22,794 nt of DNA from the NCBI GenBank assembly GCA_024224995.1, contig JAAENB010000382.1:1-22794 (forward strand). Reading direction: 5' to 3'. The notes below the pieces were generated by a model. The model did not search any database and was not told the DNA's origin. It was given only the letters and a program-made list of their open reading frames with translations. This DNA comes from a bacterium (GTDB lineage Bacteria > Spirochaetota > UBA4802 > UBA5550). The position numbers and the translations under genes are program-made. Positions within the stretch are counted from its first letter, which is position 1, and each line of letters begins with the position of its first letter. Below are positions 14,175 to 22,494 of the stretch, piece by piece.

Positions 14175-16400
14175 TCAATACCGGTCGGGAAAAAAGATGA
14201 CGCAAAGATCTTCGTAGGACTCGGCATTGGTTAACGCAACGCGGTGATCTTCATTGAGCAGGAATTTGGATATATTCGACAGGGTCTTAATGTGTGTGTC
14301 CGGTTTGTCCCGGGGGCTGAGTACAAGAAAGACAAAATGGATCGCTTCATCATTGTACATGCAGGCAACCGGGGTTTCCATCTTTGCTATGGCAACAATA
14401 GACTTGTCTATGCCGTCAACATAGGTATGGGGCAGGGCCGTGTCGAAACCAATGACGCTTGAGAATTCCCGCTCCTGTTGAATAATATATTCTTCCAGTT
14501 CCCCGGCATTTATGGACGGGAATACGGAATTGACCCGCGCCAGCAGTTCCCGTATAACATCTATGTAAGTGGTTTGTTGTGAATACAGAACCCACTGGGG
14601 CTCCATGTTGAAATTGGGCTTGATGTCGAAGGGGTGGTATACCATGCAGGTGCAGGTTCCCTGGGCGTCTTCCGGCAGGTAGGGGAGCATCCTGTCGGTA
14701 GAAAAGAACATAAGAACCCGTTCCGGGTGTTTAATGGCATCTTTGCCTATTTCCCTGGTGAAGATGGTGAAATCCTCGCTATTGATTTTCTGAGTGGTAA
14801 TGGTATTCAGTTCAAGAGAAGGCCATACGGGGGTGGCGATTTTTACTGATGATTTCGCGTCTGTTTCCTCATCCATTTTGTCAATATTGCTCCACCGGTA
14901 AAGCCTGGCGCCTTTAAGCTTTTTTTTCCATTGCTGGCAGGCGAGCAGATTCAAATTTTCATTCTTGGTTATGGCCAGGATGTTCCCAACGCCGTACAGT
15001 TCCGGGTAATCATCGGGGTCGATAGTGAGGGCGTTTGCCGAAAGCGCGGTGAACCCTTCCTGGCGCGCTACTTTTACCGAATGAAGATTGGTGTCGATTA
15101 CGGTAACGGGAAATCCCCGCTTCCGGATAAATTCCGCCGCTGCCAGCGCCACAGGGTGAGCGCCAATAATGAGCCAGCCCCGGTGCTCCGGCTCCAGGAC
15201 TTTCAGGAGCCTGCCCACGGGCTTGGCGGTAAATCCCTGGAAAATAACCGTACCCACAATCACGGAATAGGTGAATGCTTCCAGGAAGCTATAGATATCT
15301 TTGTATTCATCACCGCCGAATTCCTTAATGTTAAGAGCGAATAATGATGCCATGGAGGCGGCAACAATTCCCCGGGGAGCTATCCAGCTGAGGAACAGTT
15401 TTTCCTTAAAAGAAAATCGTTTGCCATAGGTAGAGACCAGGATATTTATGGGGCGAACAAGGAACATTATAATGCCGATAGCAATGAGAAGATGAGTTAT
15501 TTTGTATTTCCCGAATGATTCAATGTCCAGGTTCGCGGCCAACAGCATAAAAAGAAGCCCAATTAACAGTTCAATAAGCTGGGCCTTGTATACTTTTATG
15601 TTGTCGAGAAGGGGGGTTTTAATATATCCCACAACAAAACCGGCAATCGTAACACTCATGAGACCGCTTTCTACAACCAGAACATCAGAGATGGTAAAAA
15701 GGGCAAGCGCGTAGGAAAGGATAAATACATTAAGGTGTTCATCGGAAAGCCATTGTTTTCTGATAATATAAATAAGAAGGAGCCCGCTGAAAATTCCAAT
15801 CGATATGCCCGTGGAAATCCTCAAAAGAAAAGTCGTTAGAGCATTGTGCCCGATTATCCACTCATACATAAGCAGGCTGATAAAAACACCGATGGGGTCA
15901 ATAAGAACTCCTTCCCAGTGAAGAAAGCTATGGATCTTTTTTTGAACTCCAATCCGTTTCAGTAAAGGGCCAATAACCGTGGGACCCGTAACAATTACCA
16001 GGCTCCCTGCCAGCAGGGCAAAGGGCCAGGTGAAATTAAAGTGCCACATGAAGCCAAAGAGAAATTTTATGGTAATTGACGATAAAAGCCAGGTTATAAT
16101 TACTCCCCAGGTAAGAGCTCGCCGTATCTCACGGGATACTTCCCGGTAGCCCTTTACGTCAAGAGTAAGCCCTCCTTCGAAAAGGATGAGCGCTACGGAT
16201 AGTTTGATTATTATTGTTAATCCTTCCCCAAGAGACTTTGGGTCGAGCAGCCCCACTCCCAGGATGCTGGGGCCCAGAAAAATGCCTCCAAGTAAGAGTA
16301 TTACAATAGCTGAGACTTTTATCCGGTTGGATATAATAATAAAAACTATCCCAAAAAAGAGCGCGCTGACAAATGTAACAATGCCTGTGTGAATTCCCAT
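14175..16400 (-). CDS. CPA1-type cation/proton antiporter fused to RCK-like and PTS EIIA domains
   Basis: 741-aa inner-membrane protein. Residues 1-400 form about twelve membrane helices of a NhaP-like CPA1 exchanger, with the ion-site motif WEGVLIDP (Asp168) and the conserved APRGIVAAS (Arg343). Residues about 405-500 are a Rossmann-type RCK/TrkA-N domain (LIIGAHPVALAAAEFIRKRGFPVTVIDTN), whose Gly motif is degenerate. Residues about 608-737 are a PTS EIIA type-2 domain with the phosphorylatable His in ALPH (His658). In PTS EIIA, that His accepts phosphate from HPr. An antiporter exchanging Na+ or K+ for H+, gated by a nucleotide and by phosphorylation or sugar-PTS state, is the likely reading; ion and ligand are not shown. 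The start codon lacks a clear Shine-Dalgarno. The gene is convergent with 13797 and divergent from the Cache operon. Confidence 0.9.
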   Translation of the reverse strand: MGIHTGIVTFVSALFFGIVFIIISNRIKVSAIVILLLGGIFLGPSILGVGLLDPKSLGEGLTIIIKLSVALILFEGGLTLDVKGYREVSREIRRALTWGVIITWLLSSITIKFLFGFMWHFNFTWPFALLAGSLVIVTGPTVIGPLLKRIGVQKKIHSFLHWEGVLIDPIGVFISLLMYEWIIGHNALTTFLLRISTGISIGIFSGLLLIYIIRKQWLSDEHLNVFILSYALALFTISDVLVVESGLMSVTIAGFVVGYIKTPLLDNIKVYKAQLIELLIGLLFMLLAANLDIESFGKYKITHLLIAIGIIMFLVRPINILVSTYGKRFSFKEKLFLSWIAPRGIVAASMASLFALNIKEFGGDEYKDIYSFLEAFTYSVIVGTVIFQGFTAKPVGRLLKVLEPEHRGWLIIGAHPVALAAAEFIRKRGFPVTVIDTNLHSVKVARQEGFTALSANALTIDPDDYPELYGVGNILAITKNENLNLLACQQWKKKLKGARLYRWSNIDKMDEETDAKSSVKIATPVWPSLELNTITTQKINSEDFTIFTREIGKDAIKHPERVLMFFSTDRMLPYLPEDAQGTCTCMVYHPFDIKPNFNMEPQWVLYSQQTTYIDVIRELLARVNSVFPSINAGELEEYIIQQEREFSSVIGFDTALPHTYVDGIDKSIVAIAKMETPVACMYNDEAIHFVFLVLSPRDKPDTHIKTLSNISKFLLNEDHRVALTNAESYEDLCVIFFPDRY

Positions 16401-16559
16401 TGCTAATACACCGCTAAATAGTTATGGTCGCAATAATTAAATAACATACTATAATTCGTTATCATAAATATAGGAATTGTCAAGCAATAATCGTGCTTGA
16501 ATCCGGGTCTAAGCCCTCTGTGCTCTTTTCGCCCGGACGGATTTTATTAATATTTTTAA

Positions 16560-16587
16560 TTGACAAAAACGCTTGAGATTGTATACT
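16560..16587 (+). promoter_or_regulatory. Promoter of the Cache-permease operon
   Basis: TTGACA (16560-16565) and TATACT (16582-16587) with 16 bp spacing. Transcription would begin near 16594, about 60 bases before the Cache gene. The rest of the 254-bp gap to the antiporter gene holds a CCGGG/CCCGG stem (16503-16536) and a minus-strand TTGACA (16483-16478) that may serve the antiporter. No purine-riboswitch pattern was seen. Confidence 0.55.
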
Positions 16588-16654
16588 AAAATCAGTTAAT
16601 TTTCGGCTTTTTGATTTTTTTTAAGTCAAGAAGCCTGTTTAAAATTTATATAAA

Positions 16655-17548
16655 ATGGTTGTCGCAGACATGAAAATTAAAATTAAAAAAATTATAATTC
16701 CGGTGCTCCTCATTCTGCTTTTTGGCTCCGGGGTTCTTTTTTCGGAAGTCAAGTATACGTATAAAAGAACCAAACGTGTTGTGGCCATGCTTGAGGCTGC
16801 TGTCAAAGAGATTGAGAAAAAAGGAAAAAAAGCTTTTCCCCAATTCAGGAAAAAGGGCAGCAAGTGGTACCAGGGAGAAATGTATCTTTTTATCTATACG
16901 ATTGAAGGCGTAAATATATTTCATCCTGTTCAGAAACACCTGGAAGGAAAAAACCTGTTTAACCTGAAGGATATCAATGGCCGTCCATTGATCCAGCACC
17001 TCATCTGGAAATCGGAAAGAGGCGGCGGCTGGGTTCATTATATGTGGACTCGTCCCGGTGAATTTATTCCTACCTGGAAAAGCGGGTATGTTAAAAAAGC
17101 TGTTACCCCGGGCGGTTTGGAATGTTTTGTGGGTACCGGGGTTTACAATATCCGAACGGAAAAGCAGTTTATTATCGAAATGGTTGATGATGCTGTTGAC
17201 CTCATAAAAAAAGACGGGAAAGATGCGTTTAAGCAATTCAGGGACGATTCCAGTCCCTACGCGTTCCGGGATTCCTATATTTTTGTGTTCAAAGATGACG
17301 GTACTGCCGTTGTTGACCCGGCTTTTCCCTCTCTCGAAGGAAGAAGCCTTTTGAAATATAAAATTATTCGTAGAATGATAGATCGAATCAAGGGAAAAGA
17401 TCATGCCTGGGTCTCCTATTTGCGGCCCAAACCCGGTGACGTGAAACCGTCAAAAAAACTGGCCTATTTGCGCGCAGTTAAGATCGGGGGTACCCGGTAT
17501 ATTGTAGGTTCCGATTTTTTCCCGGCTAAACCAATCTGGATGAGGTAG
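16655..17548 (+). CDS. Exported protein with two tandem Cache (sCache_2-like) domains
   Basis: 297 aa with an N-terminal signal sequence (KIKIKKIIIPVLLILLFGSGVLFS), predicted periplasmic. Two similar domains follow: about 43-163 with GEMYLFIYTIEGVNIFHP, LEGKNLFNLKDINGRPLI, GGGWVHYMWTRP and VGTGVY, and about 172-290 with DSYIFVFKDDGTAVVDP, LEGRSLL, HAWVSYLRPKPGD and YIVGSDFF. These are the strings of small-molecule-binding Cache domains, normally the sensor part of chemoreceptors and kinases; here there is no transmembrane anchor or output domain. The start is uncertain: ATG 16655 or ATG 16670 (which better matches the signal peptide), neither with a clear ribosome binding site. The permease gene begins 3 bp after its stop, so the two are almost certainly co-transcribed. 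Confidence 0.85.
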   Translation: MVVADMKIKIKKIIIPVLLILLFGSGVLFSEVKYTYKRTKRVVAMLEAAVKEIEKKGKKAFPQFRKKGSKWYQGEMYLFIYTIEGVNIFHPVQKHLEGKNLFNLKDINGRPLIQHLIWKSERGGGWVHYMWTRPGEFIPTWKSGYVKKAVTPGGLECFVGTGVYNIRTEKQFIIEMVDDAVDLIKKDGKDAFKQFRDDSSPYAFRDSYIFVFKDDGTAVVDPAFPSLEGRSLLKYKIIRRMIDRIKGKDHAWVSYLRPKPGDVKPSKKLAYLRAVKIGGTRYIVGSDFFPAKPIWMR

Positions 17549-17551
17549 AAT

Positions 17552-18892
17552 ATGTCAATATCTTCAAATTTAATTTTTGGTGTCGATGATAAGCCTCCTT
17601 TCTTGACATCTCTATTTTCCGGGCTTCAGCATACGTTTGTAATGTCCAGTACCCTTATACTTCCTGTTGCTATTATAAGCGAGATCGGGGGGACTCCTTT
17701 ACAGATCAGGAGCGTTGTTAGTTTTTCAATGATTGCGGCAGGATTTGTCACGATTCTTCAGTCGTTTCGCGGGCCTGTTGGAGCGGGTTATCTCTGCCCC
17801 TATTTGGCCGGTGTGCCCTATTTTTCTGCGGCCATGAATGCCGCGTGGCTCGGTGGGATGCCCCTCATGGCCGGGATGTTTCTTGTTTCCGGTCTTTTTG
17901 AATCGGTCTTTTCCAGGCTCGTAACCCGGCTGCGGTTCCTGTTTCCTGTTGAGGTTACGGGTGTTGTGGTTATGATGGTTGGGATCGCTCTTATTCCCCT
18001 TGGGGTGTCGAATTTTCTCGGTATTGAAACCGATGAAGCTCTTTTTGAGATGGCCGATCTTCTTGTGGGTTTTATCACCATTGCTGTTATGATCGGTCTT
18101 AATACATGGGCATCGGGGAACTTGCGTGTTTATTGCGTCTTTATTGGCATGATATTGGGATATATTCTTGCCTATTTTTTTGGCATTATGACACCTCTTG
18201 ATATTGAAGAAGTTCTCAGCGCCGATTTTTTTGCCTTTCCCAGGATTATTCATGGCGGATGGAGTTTTAATTCCTCTCTCTTGATTCCTTTTATTATTGC
18301 CGCCCTCTGTACCAACCTGAAGGGAATTGGTGATATCATTACCTGTCAGAAAATTAATGACGATAACTGGAAACAGCCCGGGATGAGGAGTATTGCCAAT
18401 GGTCTCCTGGCCGGCGGCCTGGGTACTATTCTGGCCGGTGTTCTTGGCGGCCAGGGAGTGAGCACTTCCTCCAGTAATATTGGTGTTTCCGCTGCTACGG
18501 GAACTACGAGCCGCAGGATCGGTGTTGTGGCCGGGGGGCTTTTTATCGCCTTTGCCTGCTTTCCCAAGATCGCGGCTATATTTGCCATTATGCCGAAACC
18601 GGTTATGGGCGCGGTTCTTATCTTTGTTACCTGCTATATGATCATTGCCGGTATCCAGATCCTCATGTCGGTTGAGCTCGATATTCAGAAGATCTTTATT
18701 GTGGGTACCGCTATTACTTTCGGATTGAGTGCCGACATTTTGCCGGATCTCTATAACTATATCCCTGCGGGACTCAAGCCGTTTTTTAGCTCGTCCCTGA
18801 CGCTTTCTACGGTCCTGGCCATTACCATGACCCAGATTTTTAAGATCGGGGATTTTATTAAGTCGAAATTAACTAGAAGCGATAGCGTGTAA
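17552..18892 (+). CDS. NCS2-family nucleobase/xanthine-type permease
   Basis: 446-aa inner-membrane transporter with about twelve to fourteen helices and the NCS2 layout. Family features include GLQHTFVMSSTLILPV near the start, GPVGAGYLCPYLAGVPY, and NIGVSAATGTTSRRIG (309-324) around TM10. The Glu that binds substrate in TM8 of UraA (E241) and XanQ (E272) is replaced by Lys257 in TNLKGIGDI. The UraA TM10 Glu position (GENIG) is Ser308 in SSSNIG. Such replacements suggest a subgroup with a different substrate or coupling. The likely role is uptake of a purine, pyrimidine or related anion, with substrate unknown. It is the second gene of a two-gene unit with the Cache protein and is closed by a strong terminator. 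Confidence 0.9.
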   Translation: MSISSNLIFGVDDKPPFLTSLFSGLQHTFVMSSTLILPVAIISEIGGTPLQIRSVVSFSMIAAGFVTILQSFRGPVGAGYLCPYLAGVPYFSAAMNAAWLGGMPLMAGMFLVSGLFESVFSRLVTRLRFLFPVEVTGVVVMMVGIALIPLGVSNFLGIETDEALFEMADLLVGFITIAVMIGLNTWASGNLRVYCVFIGMILGYILAYFFGIMTPLDIEEVLSADFFAFPRIIHGGWSFNSSLLIPFIIAALCTNLKGIGDIITCQKINDDNWKQPGMRSIANGLLAGGLGTILAGVLGGQGVSTSSSNIGVSAATGTTSRRIGVVAGGLFIAFACFPKIAAIFAIMPKPVMGAVLIFVTCYMIIAGIQILMSVELDIQKIFIVGTAITFGLSADILPDLYNYIPAGLKPFFSSSLTLSTVLAITMTQIFKIGDFIKSKLTRSDSV

Positions 18893-18895
18893 GAG

Positions 18896-18954
18896 ATACT
18901 GCTGCCGCAGCAAGTGTTTGCTGCGGCAGCAGTATTATCTATATCACTTTTTTT
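18896..18954. terminator. Intrinsic terminator after the permease gene
   Basis: An 18-bp perfect stem (18896-18913 with 18918-18935) around a GTGT loop begins four bases after the permease stop; seven T follow at 18948-18954 after a short AT-rich gap. The opposite strand also has an A/T-rich flank, so it may end the HNH gene transcript as well. Confidence 0.75.
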
Positions 18955-19020
18955 AGTGTCCGGAGAACTTTGCTCCAAAAGATTCTTTCATATGTTGTTC
19001 CTTTCCAATATCGTTCCCCG

Positions 19021-19305
19021 TTACTTCTGTTTCCGTATCCATTCTATAAACCGGCCGATTTTCGGTTCCGCAGCCAGTATTTCCAGGGTATTATAATATC
19101 GCCCTAAATCTTTTTCCGTGAATGTTTCATGGATGTGGCGGTGGCATTTTGAGCACAGGTCTATTCCCCGTGTTTTCATATCTGCCACAGTAAAGTTCTT
19201 TTTAAACCATTTATTCCGGTGACAGGTCCGGGGAATCAAATGATGAAACGTAAGCTTCCGCTCCCTGCCGCACATGCCGCATATTCCTGTATGTTCTTGC
19301 CCCAT
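19021..19305 (-). CDS. Small HNH nuclease
   Basis: 94-aa protein with the HNH/zinc layout: Cys9-x2-Cys12, the catalytic HH at 21-22 in FHHLIPR, and Cys51-x2-Cys54-His55 followed by His57 and His59 (CSKCHRHIHE). Members of this family nick or cut DNA using a metal ion, and stand-alone forms are common in bacteria, phages and mobile elements. It has no intein or intron context here and no partner restriction or methylase gene. It reads toward the permease terminator. It lacks a Shine-Dalgarno, and its predicted -10 box lies nine bases before the ATG, so it may be leaderless. Confidence 0.85.
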   Translation of the reverse strand: MGQEHTGICGMCGRERKLTFHHLIPRTCHRNKWFKKNFTVADMKTRGIDLCSKCHRHIHETFTEKDLGRYYNTLEILAAEPKIGRFIEWIRKQK

Positions 19306-19314
19306 AATATTACC

Positions 19315-19343
19315 AAAATAATCATTTTGATACGCTTTGTCAA
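19315..19343 (-). promoter_or_regulatory. Promoter of the HNH gene
   Basis: Minus-strand TTGACA (19343-19338) and TATTTT (19320-19315) with 17 bp spacing. Transcription would start within two or three bases of the ATG at 19305, implying a leaderless mRNA. Confidence 0.45.
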
Positions 19344-19431
19344 CATGCTCGCATAATTTCGTCTGGAACAGGCGCAGCTGGCGCCGCGTCCCCTCCTTTT
19401 TGAACAGTTTGAAACTTTAAGCTTCTTTTAC

Positions 19432-19460
19432 TTGACGCAATCAAATTAATTGTATATATT
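19432..19460 (+). promoter_or_regulatory. Promoter of the DUF4157 gene
   Basis: TTGACG (19432-19437) and TATATT (19455-19460) with exactly 17 bp spacing; transcription would begin near 19467, leaving a leader of about 85 bases before the GGAGA ribosome binding site at 19541-19545. Confidence 0.6.
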
Positions 19461-19551
19461 TAAAACAGGTATATATATAAAATAAGCATATCCCGTCCTG
19501 TATAGCTGTGTAAAACATAAATTTTGTATAGTTTTTTAATGGAGACAGACA

Positions 19552-22494
19552 ATGAGTAATGAAGAAAACCTTCCCGGTGGCGGCGATGAGCCTGTAAAAA
19601 GTAACCTGAAAGAAAAAACTCCGGATATTCAGGAGAAAAAGAAAAAAAAGCCGGCGGCTCAGAAAGACCCGGCTGTTGAATATATGATGTCTCTTCAGAA
19701 GACTGTGGGCAACCAGGAAGCGACCGATTCCCTGGGTATTCAGCCCAGGCTGAAGGTTGGGGACGCCAATGATATTTACGAAAAAGAAGCCGACCGGGTC
19801 GCGGACCAGGTCGTTAACATGAGCGAGGCCGATGTGCAGACAAAGTCCGGCACCCATATGGTTCAGGCTGCCGGATCTCCTGAAGGAACGACTGTTTCTC
19901 CGGAAGTTGAATCCGGAATTAAGAACCTTAAAGGCTCCGGAAGCCCCTTAAACAAGAGTACCCGGGGCTTTTATGAAAAACGCCTCAATTCCTACCTCGA
20001 TAAAGTCCGGGTCCATACCGGTCCCAAAGCCGATAAACTTGCCAAAGCCGTAAACGCCAGGGCCTTTACCTCGGGACATGATATTGTTTTCGCGAATAAA
20101 GAATTTAATCCCGATTCCAAAGAAGGTAAGAAACTGCTTGCTCATGAGCTGACGCATGTTGTTCAGCAGAAAGGCAAAGGCGGTTCCAAAATCAGCAGGA
20201 AATCCAACAACACCGGGAGCCAGGGCCTTACTTCGTACCAGGTTCGTAGAGCACAGCTGTATAATGAAGGCAAGCTGTCGGAAGAACAGATCGACAGTCT
20301 CAGGGCTTTCCTGGAATTGCCCCTTGAGGGCAGAATTGATGCCGACTTCATTAATGCTGTTCTTAAATGGCAGCAAGGGAAAAATATCACCAGCGATGGC
20401 AAGGTTACTGCCGCTACCATGAATAATTTTAAGAATCACGGCTATAATGAACCGCTGTCGGAAGCGCAAATTGAGGAAGCTGTTTCGTATAATTCCAAAA
20501 ATTTATCGGAAAGCCAGGTTGGTGATATCCGGCAATTCCTGGACCTGCCCAAAGGCGGGGTCGATTCGGCTTTTGTTGGCGGTGTTGCCCTGTGGCAGGG
20601 CGGGAATAAATTGACCGCCAGCGGCATGGTTGAGTCCGGCACTATGGGGAAGCTGGAATCGAACGGTGCCATTCAGGGTGAAGATCTTCAAGAGAAGGTT
20701 AACCGGAATAAAGAAGAAGTGAATGTTATTCTTGATGATTTTCAGCAAACTCTTGAAGCGGTCTATGCCGACTCGTATGAAGATATCCGGGATCGTGATG
20801 AGCAGGCCGCTGTTGAACACCTGTTAAACAATATGAAAGAACGAGGAGCGTACTCCAGCCTGGAAAACGCGCTGGCGCGGCTGGGTATTCCCATGCCGCG
20901 AAAAACCGAGTATAATATTAATGGACAGGTCTATGATGCCGAACACACTGGTTCGGAACAGGGGGTTCCCCGGAAAGTCCGGACCAGCGACGCGAGTTAT
21001 TTCGAAACGCTTGCGGCCAATGAAGAAACTGTTGCCCGGAACCGGAAGCCGCTTGTTGAGGCTGTTTCCTGGGAAAACGCAAAGCCCGGCTATAAAGAAA
21101 ATATTACGGTTTTTGGCGTGAGCTCCGCAGGTGTTCTTTTTGATGAAAGTGAAAGAGGCGTTATTAAAGAATACCCTGTTGAACTGGAACTGAAAGATAA
21201 CCCTGAATCGGTTGAAACCATTCCGCATAAACTGACTACGTATAAAGACGCCCAACACCTGTATAACGATCTTGGAAAAATGATGAGTAACCAGAAATCG
21301 AGTTTTATGCCCGAAGCCTTTGAGCAGCGTTTTGGCCCGGTTTTCGCGAGCCACACTGCCGAATGGGATAAACACCTGGAAGCTATTGACGATAAACGGG
21401 TTAAATGCGGTCTTCGTGAAAAGGAAAATTTGAGCTGGGATGCTGTTGAAATGATCCTGAAGGATATTCAAACTGCCAACACCCTGGGGATTTCCGCTTT
21501 TGGCGCGTTCCTTCGGTCTATTGAACCCGATCCCGATCCCGATCAAATCGCGGGGATGCTTTCTGAGTGGTCCGGCGCGGAGCAGGGCATTAGCGGCCAG
21601 GTCAGGGAAAAAGCGAATAAACTGCTGAATGCCTATTTTCAGAATGGTGTTGACCATAAAGACGCGGCGCAGCTGGTTGATCTTCTCTGGAATGCCGGGG
21701 ATAAGAATAACGCTGCTCTACAGGAGTTCGACAAGAAGGTTCAGGAGTTTAACGATTTATATCATTCCTCAAAAGAAGAAGAAAGCCTTATGCGTAAGAT
21801 CGCGGATGAGGGTTTTGAAACAGGGATGCCCGAAGAATATAAAAAGCTCTGGGAAGTCTATACCCATTCCAAAGACCGTCCCGGTACAAAGCCCGGTGAC
21901 CCGGTGAACGAGGATATGGTTGATGATTTTAAAAACCTGCTTGAGTCTATTGAAAGTGTCTGCGCTGTTACGGGTGATAAATCCTATGTTACCCAATCGC
22001 ATTACGACGCCCTGGAACAGACGAAAGATCTTGTTATTAAAAACGATGATGAACTGAAGGCGTATAATAATTTCCATGTTGAGAACCGCGGATATCCTGT
22101 CCATTTTGGTGTTGAACCGGGGTGTGAGATTGGCGGCATTCAGGGCGCGAGATCCTTATGGGATTTTATGGCCTCTGCCATGAAGGCTTCCGGTACTGCG
22201 GAGATTCCTTCGCCAAATACCGCGGTGACTGAATATTTTAGACGCAATAGAGGGCTTGTTGAGTTTTATTTGCAGCAGCGGGTTAAAGCGCATGAGGCCG
22301 AAGCTTCGAGCGGCATTACAGATGAAGCTAAAAATTTATTTAAAAGTGATATTAAGATCGATGATAATTTCTTTTCCCGGGAACTTCAGTCCCCGGAGTT
22401 CAAACGCTGGCTCATGGAAAACAACAACCGGGGCGCGCTCTGGGTATTGATCTATGGTACCAGGGGTACCCGGAAACTGGAAACGGTTGAGTAA
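19552..22494 (+). CDS. DUF4157 protein, candidate eCIS cargo/effector
   Basis: 980-aa protein with no signal peptide or membrane segment. Residues about 44-90 contain the usual DUF4157 lead-in (LQKTVGNQ, IQPRLKVGDANDIYEKEADRVADQV). Residues about 130-208 are the DUF4157 core (DKVRVHTGPKADKLAKAVNARAF, GHDIVFANKEFNP) with a zinc-protease-type HELTH at 198-202. Two homologous repeats follow (about 227-297 and 301-373; LSEEQIDSLRAFLELP and LSESQVGDIRQFLDLP, then LKWQQGKNIT and ALWQGGNKLT), resembling peptidoglycan-binding modules. The last 600 residues are not recognised and may be the toxin or payload. DUF4157 proteins are found in extracellular contractile injection system loci, where the domain is associated with loading or self-processing of cargo. 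No such structural gene is in view. It has its own promoter and GGAGA before the start. Confidence 0.85.
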   Translation: MSNEENLPGGGDEPVKSNLKEKTPDIQEKKKKKPAAQKDPAVEYMMSLQKTVGNQEATDSLGIQPRLKVGDANDIYEKEADRVADQVVNMSEADVQTKSGTHMVQAAGSPEGTTVSPEVESGIKNLKGSGSPLNKSTRGFYEKRLNSYLDKVRVHTGPKADKLAKAVNARAFTSGHDIVFANKEFNPDSKEGKKLLAHELTHVVQQKGKGGSKISRKSNNTGSQGLTSYQVRRAQLYNEGKLSEEQIDSLRAFLELPLEGRIDADFINAVLKWQQGKNITSDGKVTAATMNNFKNHGYNEPLSEAQIEEAVSYNSKNLSESQVGDIRQFLDLPKGGVDSAFVGGVALWQGGNKLTASGMVESGTMGKLESNGAIQGEDLQEKVNRNKEEVNVILDDFQQTLEAVYADSYEDIRDRDEQAAVEHLLNNMKERGAYSSLENALARLGIPMPRKTEYNINGQVYDAEHTGSEQGVPRKVRTSDASYFETLAANEETVARNRKPLVEAVSWENAKPGYKENITVFGVSSAGVLFDESERGVIKEYPVELELKDNPESVETIPHKLTTYKDAQHLYNDLGKMMSNQKSSFMPEAFEQRFGPVFASHTAEWDKHLEAIDDKRVKCGLREKENLSWDAVEMILKDIQTANTLGISAFGAFLRSIEPDPDPDQIAGMLSEWSGAEQGISGQVREKANKLLNAYFQNGVDHKDAAQLVDLLWNAGDKNNAALQEFDKKVQEFNDLYHSSKEEESLMRKIADEGFETGMPEEYKKLWEVYTHSKDRPGTKPGDPVNEDMVDDFKNLLESIESVCAVTGDKSYVTQSHYDALEQTKDLVIKNDDELKAYNNFHVENRGYPVHFGVEPGCEIGGIQGARSLWDFMASAMKASGTAEIPSPNTAVTEYFRRNRGLVEFYLQQRVKAHEAEASSGITDEAKNLFKSDIKIDDNFFSRELQSPEFKRWLMENNNRGALWVLIYGTRGTRKLETVE

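Noticed and set aside
16401..16654. Purine-type riboswitch before the Cache-permease operon
   Set aside because: Considered because of the nucleobase permease, but I found no three-stem purine aptamer pattern; only a simple CCGGG/CCCGG stem and a promoter are visible.
19021..19305. HNH gene as part of a group I intron, intein or restriction system
   Set aside because: It is free-standing with its own promoter and stop, neighbours are unrelated, and no methylase, specificity or splicing motifs are present.
20824..21657. Long antisense frame (277 codons) inside the DUF4157 gene
   Set aside because: It is the shadow of a well-supported gene in another frame, has no ribosome binding site, and its composition follows from the codon bias of the sense strand.
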